Notes: generated by a model not told the origin, from the sequence alone. 64,000 bases of DNA from DATBVX01 sp035263105 (GCA_035263105.1 DATFRO010000061.1:52310-116309), one strand, 5' to 3'. Counted from the first letter of the stretch, positions 1 to 8,507 are shown. Translations and numbers: made by a program.

Positions 1-275
1 GCCTGGTGATCCTTGTAGTACGCGTACATCAGGTCGAGCCGCCCCTGGCGCGCGGCATCGCTGAATGGATAGCGCGAATCGAGCGCCTCGTAGATCTTGA
101 TGGCGCCACCGAAGTCGTTGTCGCTCAGCGCCTTGGCGCCCTTCTGGTAGAGCACCTCCGGGTCGCCCTGCATTTCCTTGTTGCGCGTGTGGCCGCAGCC
201 GGCGAGTGCCAGGACGGCGAACAGCGAGGGGAGCAGGAATGGGAAGCGGATCGACCGGATTGACAGCAGCGTCAC
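1..275 (-). CDS. bamD: Outer-membrane assembly lipoprotein BamD (N-terminal part, cut by window edge)
   Basis: Only the first 91 codons are inside the window; the gene continues past position 1. The reading starts at GTG 275, preceded by a purine-rich GGGCGAGG ribosome site. The N-terminus is a lipoprotein signal peptide with a lipobox ending Leu-Ala-Gly-Cys, followed by a tetratricopeptide-like stretch with the order expected for BamD (ComL/YfiO): a short linker, then helices with LYQKGAKAL and DLMYAYYK. BamD is the essential lipoprotein partner of BamA in outer-membrane beta-barrel insertion and acts on the periplasmic face of the outer membrane. The divergent rluD-pgeF-clpB order next door is the same as in E. 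coli, which strengthens the call. Confidence 0.88.
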   Translation of the reverse strand, partial: MTLLSIRSIRFPFLLPSLFAVLALAGCGHTRNKEMQGDPEVLYQKGAKALSDNDFGGAIKIYEALDSRYPFSDAARQGRLDLMYAYYKDHQ

Positions 276-339
276 GCGTTGCCTCGCCCTTAAAGTGGCC
301 GCAAAGTATAGCCGAAGGGCGCATCCTCTGACGGCCGCA

Positions 340-1308
340 ATGGCAGACAAGTTCCAGACGCACGAACTGCAGATTCCTCCCAGGCTCGCCGGCATGCGCC
401 TCGATCAGGCGCTCGCGCTGCTGTTGCCGGAATATTCACGTTCCCGCCTGAAGGGCTGGATCGAAGCCGGGCGCGTGCGGCTCGATCGACGCCAGCCGCG
501 CCCGCGCGATGTCGTGAGTGGCGGCGAACGCGTGGCGGTGGAAGCGGAAATCGCAACGAATGCCACAGTCGAGGCGCAGGCCATCGCGCTCGATATCGTG
601 CACGCCGATGAGGACCTGCTGATCGTCAACAAGCCGGCGGGTCTCGTCGTTCACCCCGGCGCCGGCAATCGCGATCGCACCCTGCAGAACGCGCTGCTGC
701 ACTTCGATGCGGGGCTCGCTGCGCTCCCGCGTGCCGGGATTCTTCACCGGCTCGACAAGGACACCACGGGCCTCCTGGTCGTGGCGCGCACGTTGGCGTC
801 GCACACCGAGCTCACCCGCCAGATGCAGGCGCGCGAGATCGAGCGCGAGTACGCAGCCATCTGCAGCGGTGTGATGACGGCGGGCGGGACGGTCGACCGG
901 CCGATCGGCCGCCACCGTTCGGACCGCGTACGCATGGCGGTGCGCGAGGACGGGCGCGAGGCGGTGACGCACTATCGCGTCCTGGCGAGGTTTCGTGCGC
1001 ACACGCACGTGCGCGTCAGTCTCGAGACCGGGCGCACGCACCAGATTCGCGTGCACTTCGCACATCTGCGCCATCCGCTTGTCGGTGACAGCACCTACGG
1101 TGGCCGGCTCCTCTTGCCGCGCGGCGCAACGGCGGAGCTGGTGGCAGCACTGCGCGAGTTTCCGCGCCAGGCGTTGCATGCGGCGCGGCTGCGATTGACC
1201 CACCCGCGCAGCGGCCAGAGCGCCGAGTGGCAGGCGCCGCTGCCGGAGGACATGCGCCAACTGCTCGCCGTGCTGCGCAAGGACGCGGCCGCGCGGAGCG
1301 CCCGGTGA
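340..1308 (+). CDS. rluD: 23S rRNA pseudouridine synthase RluD
   Basis: This 322-residue protein has an N-terminal S4-type RNA-binding domain (about residues 15-75) followed by the RluA-family catalytic domain. The family signature HRLDKDTTGLL contains the catalytic aspartate, and the later GRTHQIRVH and LVGDSTYGG motifs are intact. RluD makes the pseudouridines of helix 69 of 23S rRNA (1911, 1915, 1917 in E. coli). I start it at ATG 340; the open frame extends further upstream but that part overlaps the bamD leader and does not look like the family. It is divergent from bamD, and its TGA overlaps the GTG start of pgeF by four bases (GTGA), so the two are probably translationally coupled. Confidence 0.93.
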   Translation: MADKFQTHELQIPPRLAGMRLDQALALLLPEYSRSRLKGWIEAGRVRLDRRQPRPRDVVSGGERVAVEAEIATNATVEAQAIALDIVHADEDLLIVNKPAGLVVHPGAGNRDRTLQNALLHFDAGLAALPRAGILHRLDKDTTGLLVVARTLASHTELTRQMQAREIEREYAAICSGVMTAGGTVDRPIGRHRSDRVRMAVREDGREAVTHYRVLARFRAHTHVRVSLETGRTHQIRVHFAHLRHPLVGDSTYGGRLLLPRGATAELVAALREFPRQALHAARLRLTHPRSGQSAEWQAPLPEDMRQLLAVLRKDAAARSAR

Positions 1309-2045
1309 GTGCCATCGAGTTGTTGGTCCCGAAGTGGCCGGTCCCGGCGAAGGTGCATGCGATCTCGACCTTGCGGCGCGGCGGCGTGAGTGTGGCACCG
1401 TACGACACGTTCAATCTTGGCGCCGATGTCGGTGATGAGGCCGATGCGGTGGCGGAGAATCGCCGGCGCCTCGGCGAGCAACTCGGGCTCGAGGTCGAGC
1501 CGCGCTGGCTCAGGCAGGTACACGGCGCGCGCGTCGTGCGGGTGGACGAAATCCACGGTGAGCGCCCGGAGGCGGATGCGTCGGTGGCCTCGGCGCCCGA
1601 TGAGATCTGCGCGATTCTCACCGCGGACTGCATGCCCGTGCTGTTCGCGAGAACCGATGGGAGCCGGGTCGCGGCCGCGCATGCGGGCTGGCGCGGGCTC
1701 GCGGCCGGCGTCCTCGAGGCGACGATTGCCGCGCTCGATGCGCCGCCGCGGGAGATCGCGGCCTGGCTCGGCCCCGCCATCGGACCCGATCACTTCGAGG
1801 TCGGGCCGGAAGTGCGCGAGGCCTTCCTGCGCATCGATCCGGCCGCGGCGACCGCGTTTCGCGCCAATGCGCGCGGGCGCTGGATGTGCGACCTCTACCG
1901 GCTCGCGCACCAGCACCTCAACCGTGCCGGCATCGATGCGATCTTCGGTGGCGGACGCTGTACGTTTGCCGAGCGCACGGAGTTCTTCTCCTATCGTCGC
2001 GACGCAAAGTGCGGGCGGATGGCGACGCTCATCTGGATCGAATAG
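1305..2045 (+). CDS. pgeF: Peptidoglycan editing factor PgeF (YfiH/laccase-domain family)
   Basis: A 246-residue multicopper-polyphenol-oxidase-like (DUF152) protein. The zinc/active-site signatures are visible: the histidine of QVHGARV, the cysteine of TADCMPV and the histidine of HAGWRGL, then the GPAIG turn. E. coli PgeF keeps cytoplasmic muropeptide building blocks free of L-Ser at position one; other family members act on purine nucleosides (adenosine deaminase/phosphorylase), so the chemical role is less certain than the family. The start chosen is GTG 1305, which overlaps the rluD stop as GTGA; the longer frame from 1227 would lie wholly inside rluD. Confidence 0.88.
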   Translation: MSAIELLVPKWPVPAKVHAISTLRRGGVSVAPYDTFNLGADVGDEADAVAENRRRLGEQLGLEVEPRWLRQVHGARVVRVDEIHGERPEADASVASAPDEICAILTADCMPVLFARTDGSRVAAAHAGWRGLAAGVLEATIAALDAPPREIAAWLGPAIGPDHFEVGPEVREAFLRIDPAAATAFRANARGRWMCDLYRLAHQHLNRAGIDAIFGGGRCTFAERTEFFSYRRDAKCGRMATLIWIE

Positions 2046-2055
2046 GATTCGCGCG

Positions 2056-2892
2056 GTGTCGACCCTCGCGTGGATCATCACCTTCACCGTTCTCGGCGGC
2101 GTGCTGAGCGTCCTGATCGCCGGCCTGGTGCTGCTGCTTCCGGCGCACCGGCGCACCGCCGCCTTGCCGCACCTGGTGAGTTTCGCGACCGGCGCCCTGC
2201 TGGGCGCTGCGCTCCTCAAGCTCCTGCCACACGCCATCGAGAGCGCGGGGCTCACCAACGTGCACCTGGTGACGCTGTCGCTGATCGGCGGAATCTTCGC
2301 GTTCTTCGTGCTCGAGAAGCTGGTGCTGTGGCGTCACTGTCACCAGGAGGACTGCGAACCGCACACGCCGGCCCATGCGCACGGCGGTCACTCACACGAC
2401 CATTCGCATGCGGCGCCGCCGTCACAGACGCCCTCCCAGCAACAGCGCGACTACGCCTCAGCCATGCTGATCCTGGCAGGGGACGCGATTCACAACGCGC
2501 TCGATGGTGTGATGCTCGCCGCTGCGTTTCTCACCGACGTGCGCCTCGGGATCGTCGCCGGTATCGCGGTCATCGCCCACGAGATTCCACAGGAAGTCGG
2601 TGACTTCGCGATCCTCCTCAACGGCGGCCTGTCGCGCGCGCGAGCGCTGGCGCTCAATCTGCTGACGAGCCTCACGTCGGTTGTGGGCGGAGTCGTGGGC
2701 TACTTTGCGTTGAGCCATGCGATGGGCTTGCTCCCGTATGCGCTCGCGGTCACGGCTGCTTCGCTCCTGTACGTCGCGGTGGCGGATCTCATCCCCGGGC
2801 TGCACCGGCGCACCGACCCGCTGGCGGGAGTCCAGCAGGTCGCCCTGATCGCGATCGGCATCGCGGTCATCGTCGTCACCGACATTCACTAG
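2056..2892 (+). CDS. ZIP-family divalent metal transporter
   Basis: The 278-residue product has about eight hydrophobic segments and a cytoplasmic loop very rich in histidine (about residues 104-123, alternating His-Gly-Ser-Asp), the hallmark of ZIP (SLC39) zinc/iron permeases. The conserved metal-site helices are recognisable as HNALDGVML (helix IV) and AHEIPQEVGDFAIL (helix V), both with the expected His, Asn/Asp and Glu ligands. It probably moves Zn2+ or another divalent cation across the inner membrane into the cytoplasm. I start at GTG 2056, ten bases after pgeF, since the longer frame begins inside pgeF. In E. coli clpB follows pgeF directly, so this gene is an insertion into a conserved order. 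Confidence 0.87.
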   Translation: MSTLAWIITFTVLGGVLSVLIAGLVLLLPAHRRTAALPHLVSFATGALLGAALLKLLPHAIESAGLTNVHLVTLSLIGGIFAFFVLEKLVLWRHCHQEDCEPHTPAHAHGGHSHDHSHAAPPSQTPSQQQRDYASAMLILAGDAIHNALDGVMLAAAFLTDVRLGIVAGIAVIAHEIPQEVGDFAILLNGGLSRARALALNLLTSLTSVVGGVVGYFALSHAMGLLPYALAVTAASLLYVAVADLIPGLHRRTDPLAGVQQVALIAIGIAVIVVTDIH

Positions 2893-2914
2893 CTCCCCTA
2901 GCCCCAAGAGCGCA

Positions 2915-2942
2915 TTGATTTCCCTGGCGTTGGCCCTACATT
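2915..2942 (+). promoter_or_regulatory. Possible sigma70-type promoter of clpB
   Basis: TTGATT (2915-2920) and TACATT (2937-2942) are separated by 16 bases and sit 30 bases before the clpB start. I see no clear heat-shock sigma32 match (CTTGAA with CCCCAT) at a usable spacing, although CCCCAT itself occurs at the start codon. Confidence 0.3.
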
Positions 2943-2944
2943 GT

Positions 2945-2962
2945 CCGGGCTGCCTCGCCCGG
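2945..2962 (+). promoter_or_regulatory. Hairpin in the clpB leader
   Basis: A perfect 6-bp GC stem, CCGGGC / GCCCGG with a 6-base loop TGCCTC, lies about ten bases before the clpB ATG and would form in the 5' leader if the promoter at 2915-2942 is used. It could influence ribosome access, but a 6-bp stem in GC-rich DNA may also be chance. Confidence 0.3.
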
Positions 2963-2972
2963 AGCATTCCCC

Positions 2973-5561
2973 ATGCGCATGGACAAACTGACGACGAAAT
3001 TTCAGACGGCGTTGGCCGAGGCCCAGTCGATGGCGGTGGGCCGCGACCACCAGTTCATCGAGCCCGCCCACCTGATGCTCGCACTGCTCAACCAGGAGGG
3101 CGGGAGCGTTCGTCCGTTGCTCGAGAAGTCGGGCGCAAATGTCAGCAAGCTGCGCTCCGAGCTGATGGCGGCGCTCGATCGGCTCCCGAAAGTGGAAGGC
3201 ACCGGCGGCGAAGTGCATGTCTCGAATGATCTCGGACGCCTGCTCAACGTCACGGACAAGCTCGCCCAGCAGCGCGGGGATGAGTACATCGCGTCCGAGC
3301 TCTTCGTCCTGGCAGCCTTCGAGGATCGCGGCACGCTGAAGAATGCGTTGCGAGAATCGAACGTGGTGCGCGGCGCGGTGGAGAAGGCGATCGAGGAGCT
3401 GCGCGGCGACGAGAAGGTCCAGGACCCGAACGCCGAGGAGAGCCGCCAGGCGCTCGAGAAGTACACCATCGACCTCACCGAGCGTGCCGAGCAGGGCAAG
3501 CTCGATCCGGTCATCGGCCGCGATGACGAGATCCGCCGCACCATCCAGGTGCTGCAGCGTCGCACCAAGAACAACCCGGTGCTGATCGGCGAGCCGGGCG
3601 TCGGCAAGACCGCAATCGTCGAAGGTCTCGCGCAGCGGATCATCAACGGTGAGGTGCCGGAAGGCCTCAAGGGCAAGCGCGTCCTCACGCTCGACATGGG
3701 CTCGCTGATCGCGGGAGCCAAGTTCCGCGGTGAATTCGAGGAGCGCCTGAAGGCGGTCCTCAACGATCTCGCCAAGCAGCAGGGCCAGATCATTCTCTTC
3801 ATCGACGAGCTGCACACCATGGTCGGCGCCGGCAAGGCCGAAGGCGCGATGGACGCCGGCAACATGCTCAAGCCCGCGCTCGCGCGCGGCGAACTGCATT
3901 GCGTCGGCGCCACGACCCTGGACGAGTACCGCAAGTACATCGAGAAGGATGCGGCGCTCGAGCGGCGCTTCCAGAAGGTGCTGGTGGACGAGCCGAGCGT
4001 CGAGGATACGATCGCGATCCTGCGCGGCCTCAAGGAGCGCTACGAAGTTCACCACGGTGTCGAGATCACCGATCCGGCGATCGTGAGCGCCGCGACGCTC
4101 TCGCACCGCTACATCACCGACCGGCAACTTCCGGACAAGGCGATCGACCTGATCGACGAGGCCGCCTCGCGCATCCGCATGGAGATCGACTCCAAGCCCG
4201 AGTCGATGGACCGGCTCGACCGGCGCATCGTGCAGCTCAAGATCGAGCGCGAAGCGCTCAAGAAGGAGAAGGACGAGGCGTCGAAGAAACGCTTGCAGGC
4301 GCTCGAAGAGTCGCTCAACGGACTCGAAAAGGAATACGCCGACCTCGAAGAGGTCTGGAAGGCGGAGAAGGCCGCGGTGCAGGGCACCGCCGGCATCAAG
4401 GAAGAGATCGAACGCGCGCGCCTGGAGATGGAAACCGCGCGGCGTGCCGGCGACCTCGGGCGTATGTCGGAGTTGCAGTACGGCCGCATCCCCGAGCTCG
4501 AGAAGCGCCTGGCGTCGGCGACCGAGGCCGAGAAGAAAGGCACGCAGCTCCTGCGCAACAAGGTGACTGAGGAAGAAGTCGCGGAAGTCGTTTCGAAGTG
4601 GACCGGCATCCCGGTCGCAAAGATGCTCGAGGGCGAAAAGGAGAAGCTCCTCAAGATGGAAGAGGCGCTCGAGCGGCGCGTCGTCGGCCAGGACGAGGCA
4701 GTGCGCATCGTCGCGAACGCCATTCGCCGCTCGCGCGCCGGCCTTTCCGATCCGCGGCGTCCCAACGGCTCATTCCTGTTTCTTGGGCCGACGGGCGTGG
4801 GCAAGACCGAGCTCTGCAAGGCGCTCGCGGAGTTCCTCTTCGACACCGAAGAGGCGCTCATCCGCATCGACATGTCGGAGTTCATGGAAAAGCATTCGGT
4901 CGCTCGCCTGATCGGCGCGCCGCCGGGGTATGTGGGCTACGAAGAGGGCGGTTATCTCACGGAAGCGATTCGCCGCCGTCCTTACTCGGTGATCCTGCTC
5001 GACGAGGTCGAGAAGGCGCACCAGGACGTCTTCAATGTGCTGCTGCAGGTGCTGGACGACGGCCGTCTCACGGACGGGCAAGGCCGCACTGTCGACTTCC
5101 GCAACACGGTCATCATCATGACTTCCAATCTCGGTTCGCAGGTCATCCAGGAGATGACGGGCGAGGCCAATTACACGCGCATGAAGTCCGCGGTGATGGA
5201 GATCGTGCAGCAGCACTTTCGCCCCGAGTTCATCAACCGCATCGACGACATCGTGGTGTTCCATCCGCTCGGCAACGAGCAGATCCGCCGCATCGTCGAC
5301 ATCCAGCTCGGCTACCTGCGCAAGCGCCTGCTCGAGCGTGACATCGAGCTCAAGCTCGACGACAAGGCGCGTGACCTGCTGGGCGAAGCGGGCTACGACC
5401 CGGTGTACGGTGCACGGCCCCTCAAGCGCGCCATCCAGCAACAGATCGAGAATCCACTGGCGCAGCAGATCCTGCAGGGCACCTTCGGTCCCGGCGACCG
5501 CATCGTCACGACGGTGCGCGCGGGCCAACTGGTGTTCGAAAAGCAGAAGGGCTCGCGTTGA
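2973..5561 (+). CDS. clpB: ATP-dependent chaperone/disaggregase ClpB
   Basis: An 862-residue full-length ClpB. Domains in order: double Clp-N repeat (about 1-145), AAA-1 with Walker A GEPGVGKT, the long coiled-coil middle domain (about 405-525, rich in Glu/Lys/Arg), AAA-2 with Walker A GPTGVGKT and Walker B ILLDEVEKAH, and the C-terminal D2-small domain. There is no ClpP-binding loop, as expected. It works with DnaK to pull polypeptides out of aggregates in the cytoplasm. The start at ATG 2973 matches the N-terminus of E. coli ClpB (Met-Arg-x-Asp-x-Leu-Thr); an ATG two codons later is the alternative. Confidence 0.97.
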   Translation: MRMDKLTTKFQTALAEAQSMAVGRDHQFIEPAHLMLALLNQEGGSVRPLLEKSGANVSKLRSELMAALDRLPKVEGTGGEVHVSNDLGRLLNVTDKLAQQRGDEYIASELFVLAAFEDRGTLKNALRESNVVRGAVEKAIEELRGDEKVQDPNAEESRQALEKYTIDLTERAEQGKLDPVIGRDDEIRRTIQVLQRRTKNNPVLIGEPGVGKTAIVEGLAQRIINGEVPEGLKGKRVLTLDMGSLIAGAKFRGEFEERLKAVLNDLAKQQGQIILFIDELHTMVGAGKAEGAMDAGNMLKPALARGELHCVGATTLDEYRKYIEKDAALERRFQKVLVDEPSVEDTIAILRGLKERYEVHHGVEITDPAIVSAATLSHRYITDRQLPDKAIDLIDEAASRIRMEIDSKPESMDRLDRRIVQLKIEREALKKEKDEASKKRLQALEESLNGLEKEYADLEEVWKAEKAAVQGTAGIKEEIERARLEMETARRAGDLGRMSELQYGRIPELEKRLASATEAEKKGTQLLRNKVTEEEVAEVVSKWTGIPVAKMLEGEKEKLLKMEEALERRVVGQDEAVRIVANAIRRSRAGLSDPRRPNGSFLFLGPTGVGKTELCKALAEFLFDTEEALIRIDMSEFMEKHSVARLIGAPPGYVGYEEGGYLTEAIRRRPYSVILLDEVEKAHQDVFNVLLQVLDDGRLTDGQGRTVDFRNTVIIMTSNLGSQVIQEMTGEANYTRMKSAVMEIVQQHFRPEFINRIDDIVVFHPLGNEQIRRIVDIQLGYLRKRLLERDIELKLDDKARDLLGEAGYDPVYGARPLKRAIQQQIENPLAQQILQGTFGPGDRIVTTVRAGQLVFEKQKGSR

Positions 5562-5574
5562 GAAGCGCCGCTCG

Positions 5575-5580
5575 TATAAT
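5575..5580 (+). promoter_or_regulatory. -10 box TATAAT before the fmdB-aspS pair
   Basis: A consensus TATAAT lies 28 bases before the FmdB-type gene and is followed by the GC-rich discriminator TGCGCGCG. No good -35 is visible at 17 bases, so this rests on the -10 and on its likeness to the boxes before aspS and the tRNA genes. Confidence 0.4.
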
Positions 5581-5608
5581 TGCGCGCGGTTTGTCTTAGG
5601 GTCCGTGG

Positions 5609-6031
5609 ATGCCGTTCTACGAATACGAATGTGACGCGTGCGGGCACCAGCTGGAGGCGCTGCAAAAGATCTCCGAAACACCACTGCGCAAGTGTCCTCA
5701 CTGCGGCAAGGCGAAGCTGCGCCGCCTGATCTCGCCGCCGGTGTTCCGCCTCAAGGGCTCGGGCTGGTACGAGACCGACTTCAAGTCCGACAAGGAGGGC
5801 AAGCGCAACCTCGCCGGGCACGCAGAGAAAGAGGAGTCGGGCGGCGCCGCCCAGGCGGACGCCAAGACCGAAGCCAAGCCGGAAGAGAAGAAGGTGGAGT
5901 CCAAAGCCGAGGCCAAGACCGAATCGAAGCCCGAGTCCAAGCCAGACGCCAAGGGCAAACGTACGAGCGTTGCGGTCAATAAGGCGTCGGCCCGCCGGCT
6001 GGCACACAAGAAACGCTCCCGAAAGCGCTAA
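5609..6031 (+). CDS. FmdB-family zinc-ribbon protein with Lys/Glu/Ala tail
   Basis: A 140-residue protein in two parts. Residues 1-45 form the FmdB/CxxC_CXXC_SSSS zinc ribbon: two CxxC knuckles (CDAC and CPHC) spaced by about 20 residues and preceded by MPFYEYEC. After a short conserved stretch (GSGWYETDF) the remainder is low-complexity, built from Glu-Ala-Lys and Lys-Pro-Glu-Ser units and ending very basic. The zinc ribbon presumably binds nucleic acid or protein, but the biological role of this family is unknown. Its position just before aspS is common in gammaproteobacteria such as Pseudomonas. The 56-base gap to aspS holds a hairpin and a second -10-like box. Confidence 0.8.
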   Translation: MPFYEYECDACGHQLEALQKISETPLRKCPHCGKAKLRRLISPPVFRLKGSGWYETDFKSDKEGKRNLAGHAEKEESGGAAQADAKTEAKPEEKKVESKAEAKTESKPESKPDAKGKRTSVAVNKASARRLAHKKRSRKR

Positions 6032-6036
6032 ACGGC

Positions 6037-6058
6037 GCAAGAAACACCCGTTTCTTGC
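6037..6058 (+). terminator. Perfect 9-bp hairpin between the FmdB gene and aspS
   Basis: GCAAGAAAC, a 4-base ACCC loop, and GTTTCTTGC form a perfect stem directly after the FmdB stop codon. No U-run follows at once (the next bases are TACCATTCG, with TTTTT only at 6073-6077), so it may be a weak terminator, an attenuator for aspS or an mRNA-end stabiliser. Confidence 0.45.
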
Positions 6059-6064
6059 TACCAT
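6059..6064 (+). promoter_or_regulatory. Possible -10 box (TACCAT) for aspS
   Basis: TACCAT is followed by TCGCGCCC, the same discriminator found after the TATAAT before tRNA-Arg. It lies 24 bases before the aspS start and directly abuts the hairpin at 6037-6058. No -35 assignment is made. Confidence 0.35.
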
Positions 6065-6087
6065 TCGCGCCCTTTTTCGGGTGAGCC

Positions 6088-7860
6088 ATGCGTAGCCATT
6101 ACTGCGGTCAGGTCAGCGAAAAACTCATCGGCCAGGAGGTCAGCGTCGCCGGCTGGGTGCACCGTCGTCGCGATCATGGCGGGGTGATCTTCGTCGACCT
6201 GCGCGACCGCGAAGGGCTGCTGCAGATCGTGTTCGATCCGGACGCGAAACAGGTCTTCGCCGAGGCGGAGCGCCTGCGCAGCGAGTTCGTCGTGCACGTG
6301 CGCGGCCTGGTGCGTGCGCGTCCGGCCGGCACTGCGAATGCAAACCTCGCTTCGGGCCAGGTCGAAGTCATCGCGCGCGAGCTCGAGCTGCTCAACCGCT
6401 CCGAGCCCCTGCCGTTCCAGCTCGATGAAGAGGTCAACGAGGAGATCCGGCTCAAGTACCGCTACCTCGACCTGCGCCGCGATGTGATGACGCAGCGCCT
6501 GCGCTTGCGGCACTCGGTGACGCGCGCCATGCGCAGCTTCCTCGACGAGAACGGCTTCGTCGATCTCGAGACGCCAATGCTCACCAAGGCGACGCCGGAG
6601 GGCGCGCGCGATTACCTCGTGCCGAGCCGCACGCACCCGGGAAAGTTCTTCGCGCTCCCGCAATCGCCGCAGATCTTCAAGCAGCTGCTGATGATGTCGG
6701 GCTTCGATCGCTACTACCAGATCGTGCGCTGCTTCCGCGATGAGGACCTGCGCGCCGACCGGCAACCGGAGTTCACACAGCTCGACGTCGAGACTTCATT
6801 CCTGGAGCGCGACGACATCATGGCGCTCATGGAAGCGCTCATGCTGCACCTCTTCAAGGCAGTGCTGGGCGCGACGATTCCCGGCCCGCTGCCGCGGCTC
6901 ACCTTCCAGGAAGCGATGCGCCGCTACGGTTCCGACAAGCCGGACCTGCGCAACCCGCTCGAGCTGGTCGACATCGCCGATCTCGTCAAGGACACCGAGT
7001 TCAAGGTGTTCGCGGGTCCCGCCGCCGACCCGAATGGACGCGTGGCTGCCTTGCGCGCGCCGGGCGGCGGAAAGTTGTCGCGCAAGGAGATCGACGACTA
7101 CACCGCGTTCGTCGCACGCTACGGCGCCAAGGGTCTCGCCTACATCAAGGTCAACGAGACCGCCAAAGGCCGCGATGGCCTGCAGTCACCGATCCTCAAG
7201 TTTCTGGGCGATGCCGCGCTCAAGGGAATCCTGGAGCGCACGCGCGCCGCGAACGGCGATCTCATCTTCTTCGGCTCCGACACTGCGAAGGTCGTGAGCG
7301 ATGCGCTCGGCGCGCTGCGGTTGAAGGTCGGTCAGGATCTCGGACTGGTCGAGGAAGGCTGGCGCCTGCTCTGGGTCGTGGACTTCCCGATGTTCGAGTG
7401 GGACGACGAAGCGAAGCGCTGGCAGGCGATGCATCATCCGTTCACCGCGCCCGTCAACGACGATCCGGCGGCGCTGCAAGCCGAGCCCGGCAAGGCCGTC
7501 GCAAAGGCCTACGACATGGTGCTCAACGGCACGGAGCTCGGCGGCGGGTCGGTGCGAATTCACCGCCAGGAGATGCAGTCGGTGGTGTTCGGGCTCCTCG
7601 GCATCAGTCCCGAGGACGCACGCGTCAAGTTCGGCTTCCTCCTCGATGCGCTCAAGTTCGGCTGCCCGCCGCACGGCGGCATCGCCTTCGGCCTCGATCG
7701 GATCGCGATGCTGATGGCGGGCGCCGACAGCATTCGCGATGTCATCGCGTTTCCGAAGACACAGACGGCTGCGGACCCGCTCACCGAAGCGCCGACTGAA
7801 GTCAGTGAACAACAGCTCCGCGAGCTGCACATCCGGGTGCGTACACCGCCGCCCAAGTGA
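6088..7860 (+). CDS. aspS: Aspartyl-tRNA synthetase, non-discriminating type
   Basis: A 590-residue bacterial-type class IIb synthetase: N-terminal OB-fold anticodon-binding domain (about 1-105), catalytic core with motif 2 (RCFRDEDLRADRQPEFTQLD), the bacterial GAD insertion (about 290-410) and motif 3 (GIAFGLDRIAM). It charges tRNA with aspartate. Two anticodon-domain positions are informative: His30 and Gly81. These match Pseudomonas aeruginosa AspRS His31/Gly82, which make that enzyme accept tRNA-Asn as well, whereas E. coli has Leu and Lys. I infer that it makes Asp-tRNA(Asn) for GatCAB amidation. Its TGA overlaps the next gene by four bases. Confidence 0.96.
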   Translation: MRSHYCGQVSEKLIGQEVSVAGWVHRRRDHGGVIFVDLRDREGLLQIVFDPDAKQVFAEAERLRSEFVVHVRGLVRARPAGTANANLASGQVEVIARELELLNRSEPLPFQLDEEVNEEIRLKYRYLDLRRDVMTQRLRLRHSVTRAMRSFLDENGFVDLETPMLTKATPEGARDYLVPSRTHPGKFFALPQSPQIFKQLLMMSGFDRYYQIVRCFRDEDLRADRQPEFTQLDVETSFLERDDIMALMEALMLHLFKAVLGATIPGPLPRLTFQEAMRRYGSDKPDLRNPLELVDIADLVKDTEFKVFAGPAADPNGRVAALRAPGGGKLSRKEIDDYTAFVARYGAKGLAYIKVNETAKGRDGLQSPILKFLGDAALKGILERTRAANGDLIFFGSDTAKVVSDALGALRLKVGQDLGLVEEGWRLLWVVDFPMFEWDDEAKRWQAMHHPFTAPVNDDPAALQAEPGKAVAKAYDMVLNGTELGGGSVRIHRQEMQSVVFGLLGISPEDARVKFGFLLDALKFGCPPHGGIAFGLDRIAMLMAGADSIRDVIAFPKTQTAADPLTEAPTEVSEQQLRELHIRVRTPPPK

Positions 7861-8507
7861 GCACGCGCGACTCCGCGGTGGTCTTCGTCCACGGCCTGTG
7901 GCTCAACGGCGTGGAGTCGACACTGCTGCGCCGGCGCCTCGCCGCCGACCTCGACTGCGCCACCCACGCTTTTCACTACCCGTCGGTCACCGCCTCGATG
8001 ACGGAGATCGTCGAGCGACTGGCCGCGTTCCTTGCGCGACTCGACGTGCGCACGCTGCACCTGGTCGGTCACAGTCTCGGTGGAATCGTGCTGCTACGAC
8101 TCTTCGAGCAGGCGCCGCCCACGCAACCGGGCCGCATCGTGCTGCTCGGCTCACCGGTGCGCGGCAGTCGCGCTGCGCACCGCGTCGCGCGCTGGCCCTT
8201 CGGCGCCGCGATTCTCGGCAGGAGCATCGAGGCCGAAGTTCTGCAGGCACCGCGCAGAGAGTGGCAGGGTCCACGCGAGCTCGGTGTCATCGCGGGGGAC
8301 CTGTCGCTCGGTCTCGGGCGCCTGTTCGGTGATCTGGGTGGTCCCAACGACGGCACGGTCTCGGTGGGGGAGACCGAGCTACCGGGAGCGACGGACCGGA
8401 TCGTCCTGCCGGTGAGTCACACGGGTGTTCTCTTTTCGTCCGAAGCGGCGCGGCAGACGGCGGGATTTCTCGCAACGGGACGCTTCATCGCAGCCGGCGC
8501 TGCCTGA
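7857..8507 (+). CDS. Alpha/beta-hydrolase (lipase/esterase-like)
   Basis: A 216-residue cytoplasmic protein with no signal peptide. It has an early oxyanion-hole strand (VVFVHGLW, residues about 9-16) and a nucleophile elbow GHSLGG; a C-terminal histidine in LPVSHTGVLF is a plausible third triad member. It resembles the small PGAP1/lipase-like alpha/beta hydrolases, but I cannot name a substrate. Translation starts at GTG 7857, overlapping the aspS stop as GTGA, so it is probably coupled to aspS. It converges on the serine hydrolase gene at 8535 with only 27 bases between the stops. Confidence 0.75.
   Translation: MSTRDSAVVFVHGLWLNGVESTLLRRRLAADLDCATHAFHYPSVTASMTEIVERLAAFLARLDVRTLHLVGHSLGGIVLLRLFEQAPPTQPGRIVLLGSPVRGSRAAHRVARWPFGAAILGRSIEAEVLQAPRREWQGPRELGVIAGDLSLGLGRLFGDLGGPNDGTVSVGETELPGATDRIVLPVSHTGVLFSSEAARQTAGFLATGRFIAAGAA

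Noticed and set aside
436..1398. Long minus-strand open frame opposite rluD
   Set aside because: It is the antisense shadow of rluD in high-GC DNA; its product is Arg/His-rich without domains and rluD is fully recognisable.
1095..2258. Long minus-strand frame opposite pgeF and the ZIP gene
   Set aside because: Antisense to two recognisable genes; no family features.
2898..4127. 409-codon minus-strand frame opposite clpB
   Set aside because: Mirror of the clpB codon bias; product is Leu/Arg/His-rich with no motif.
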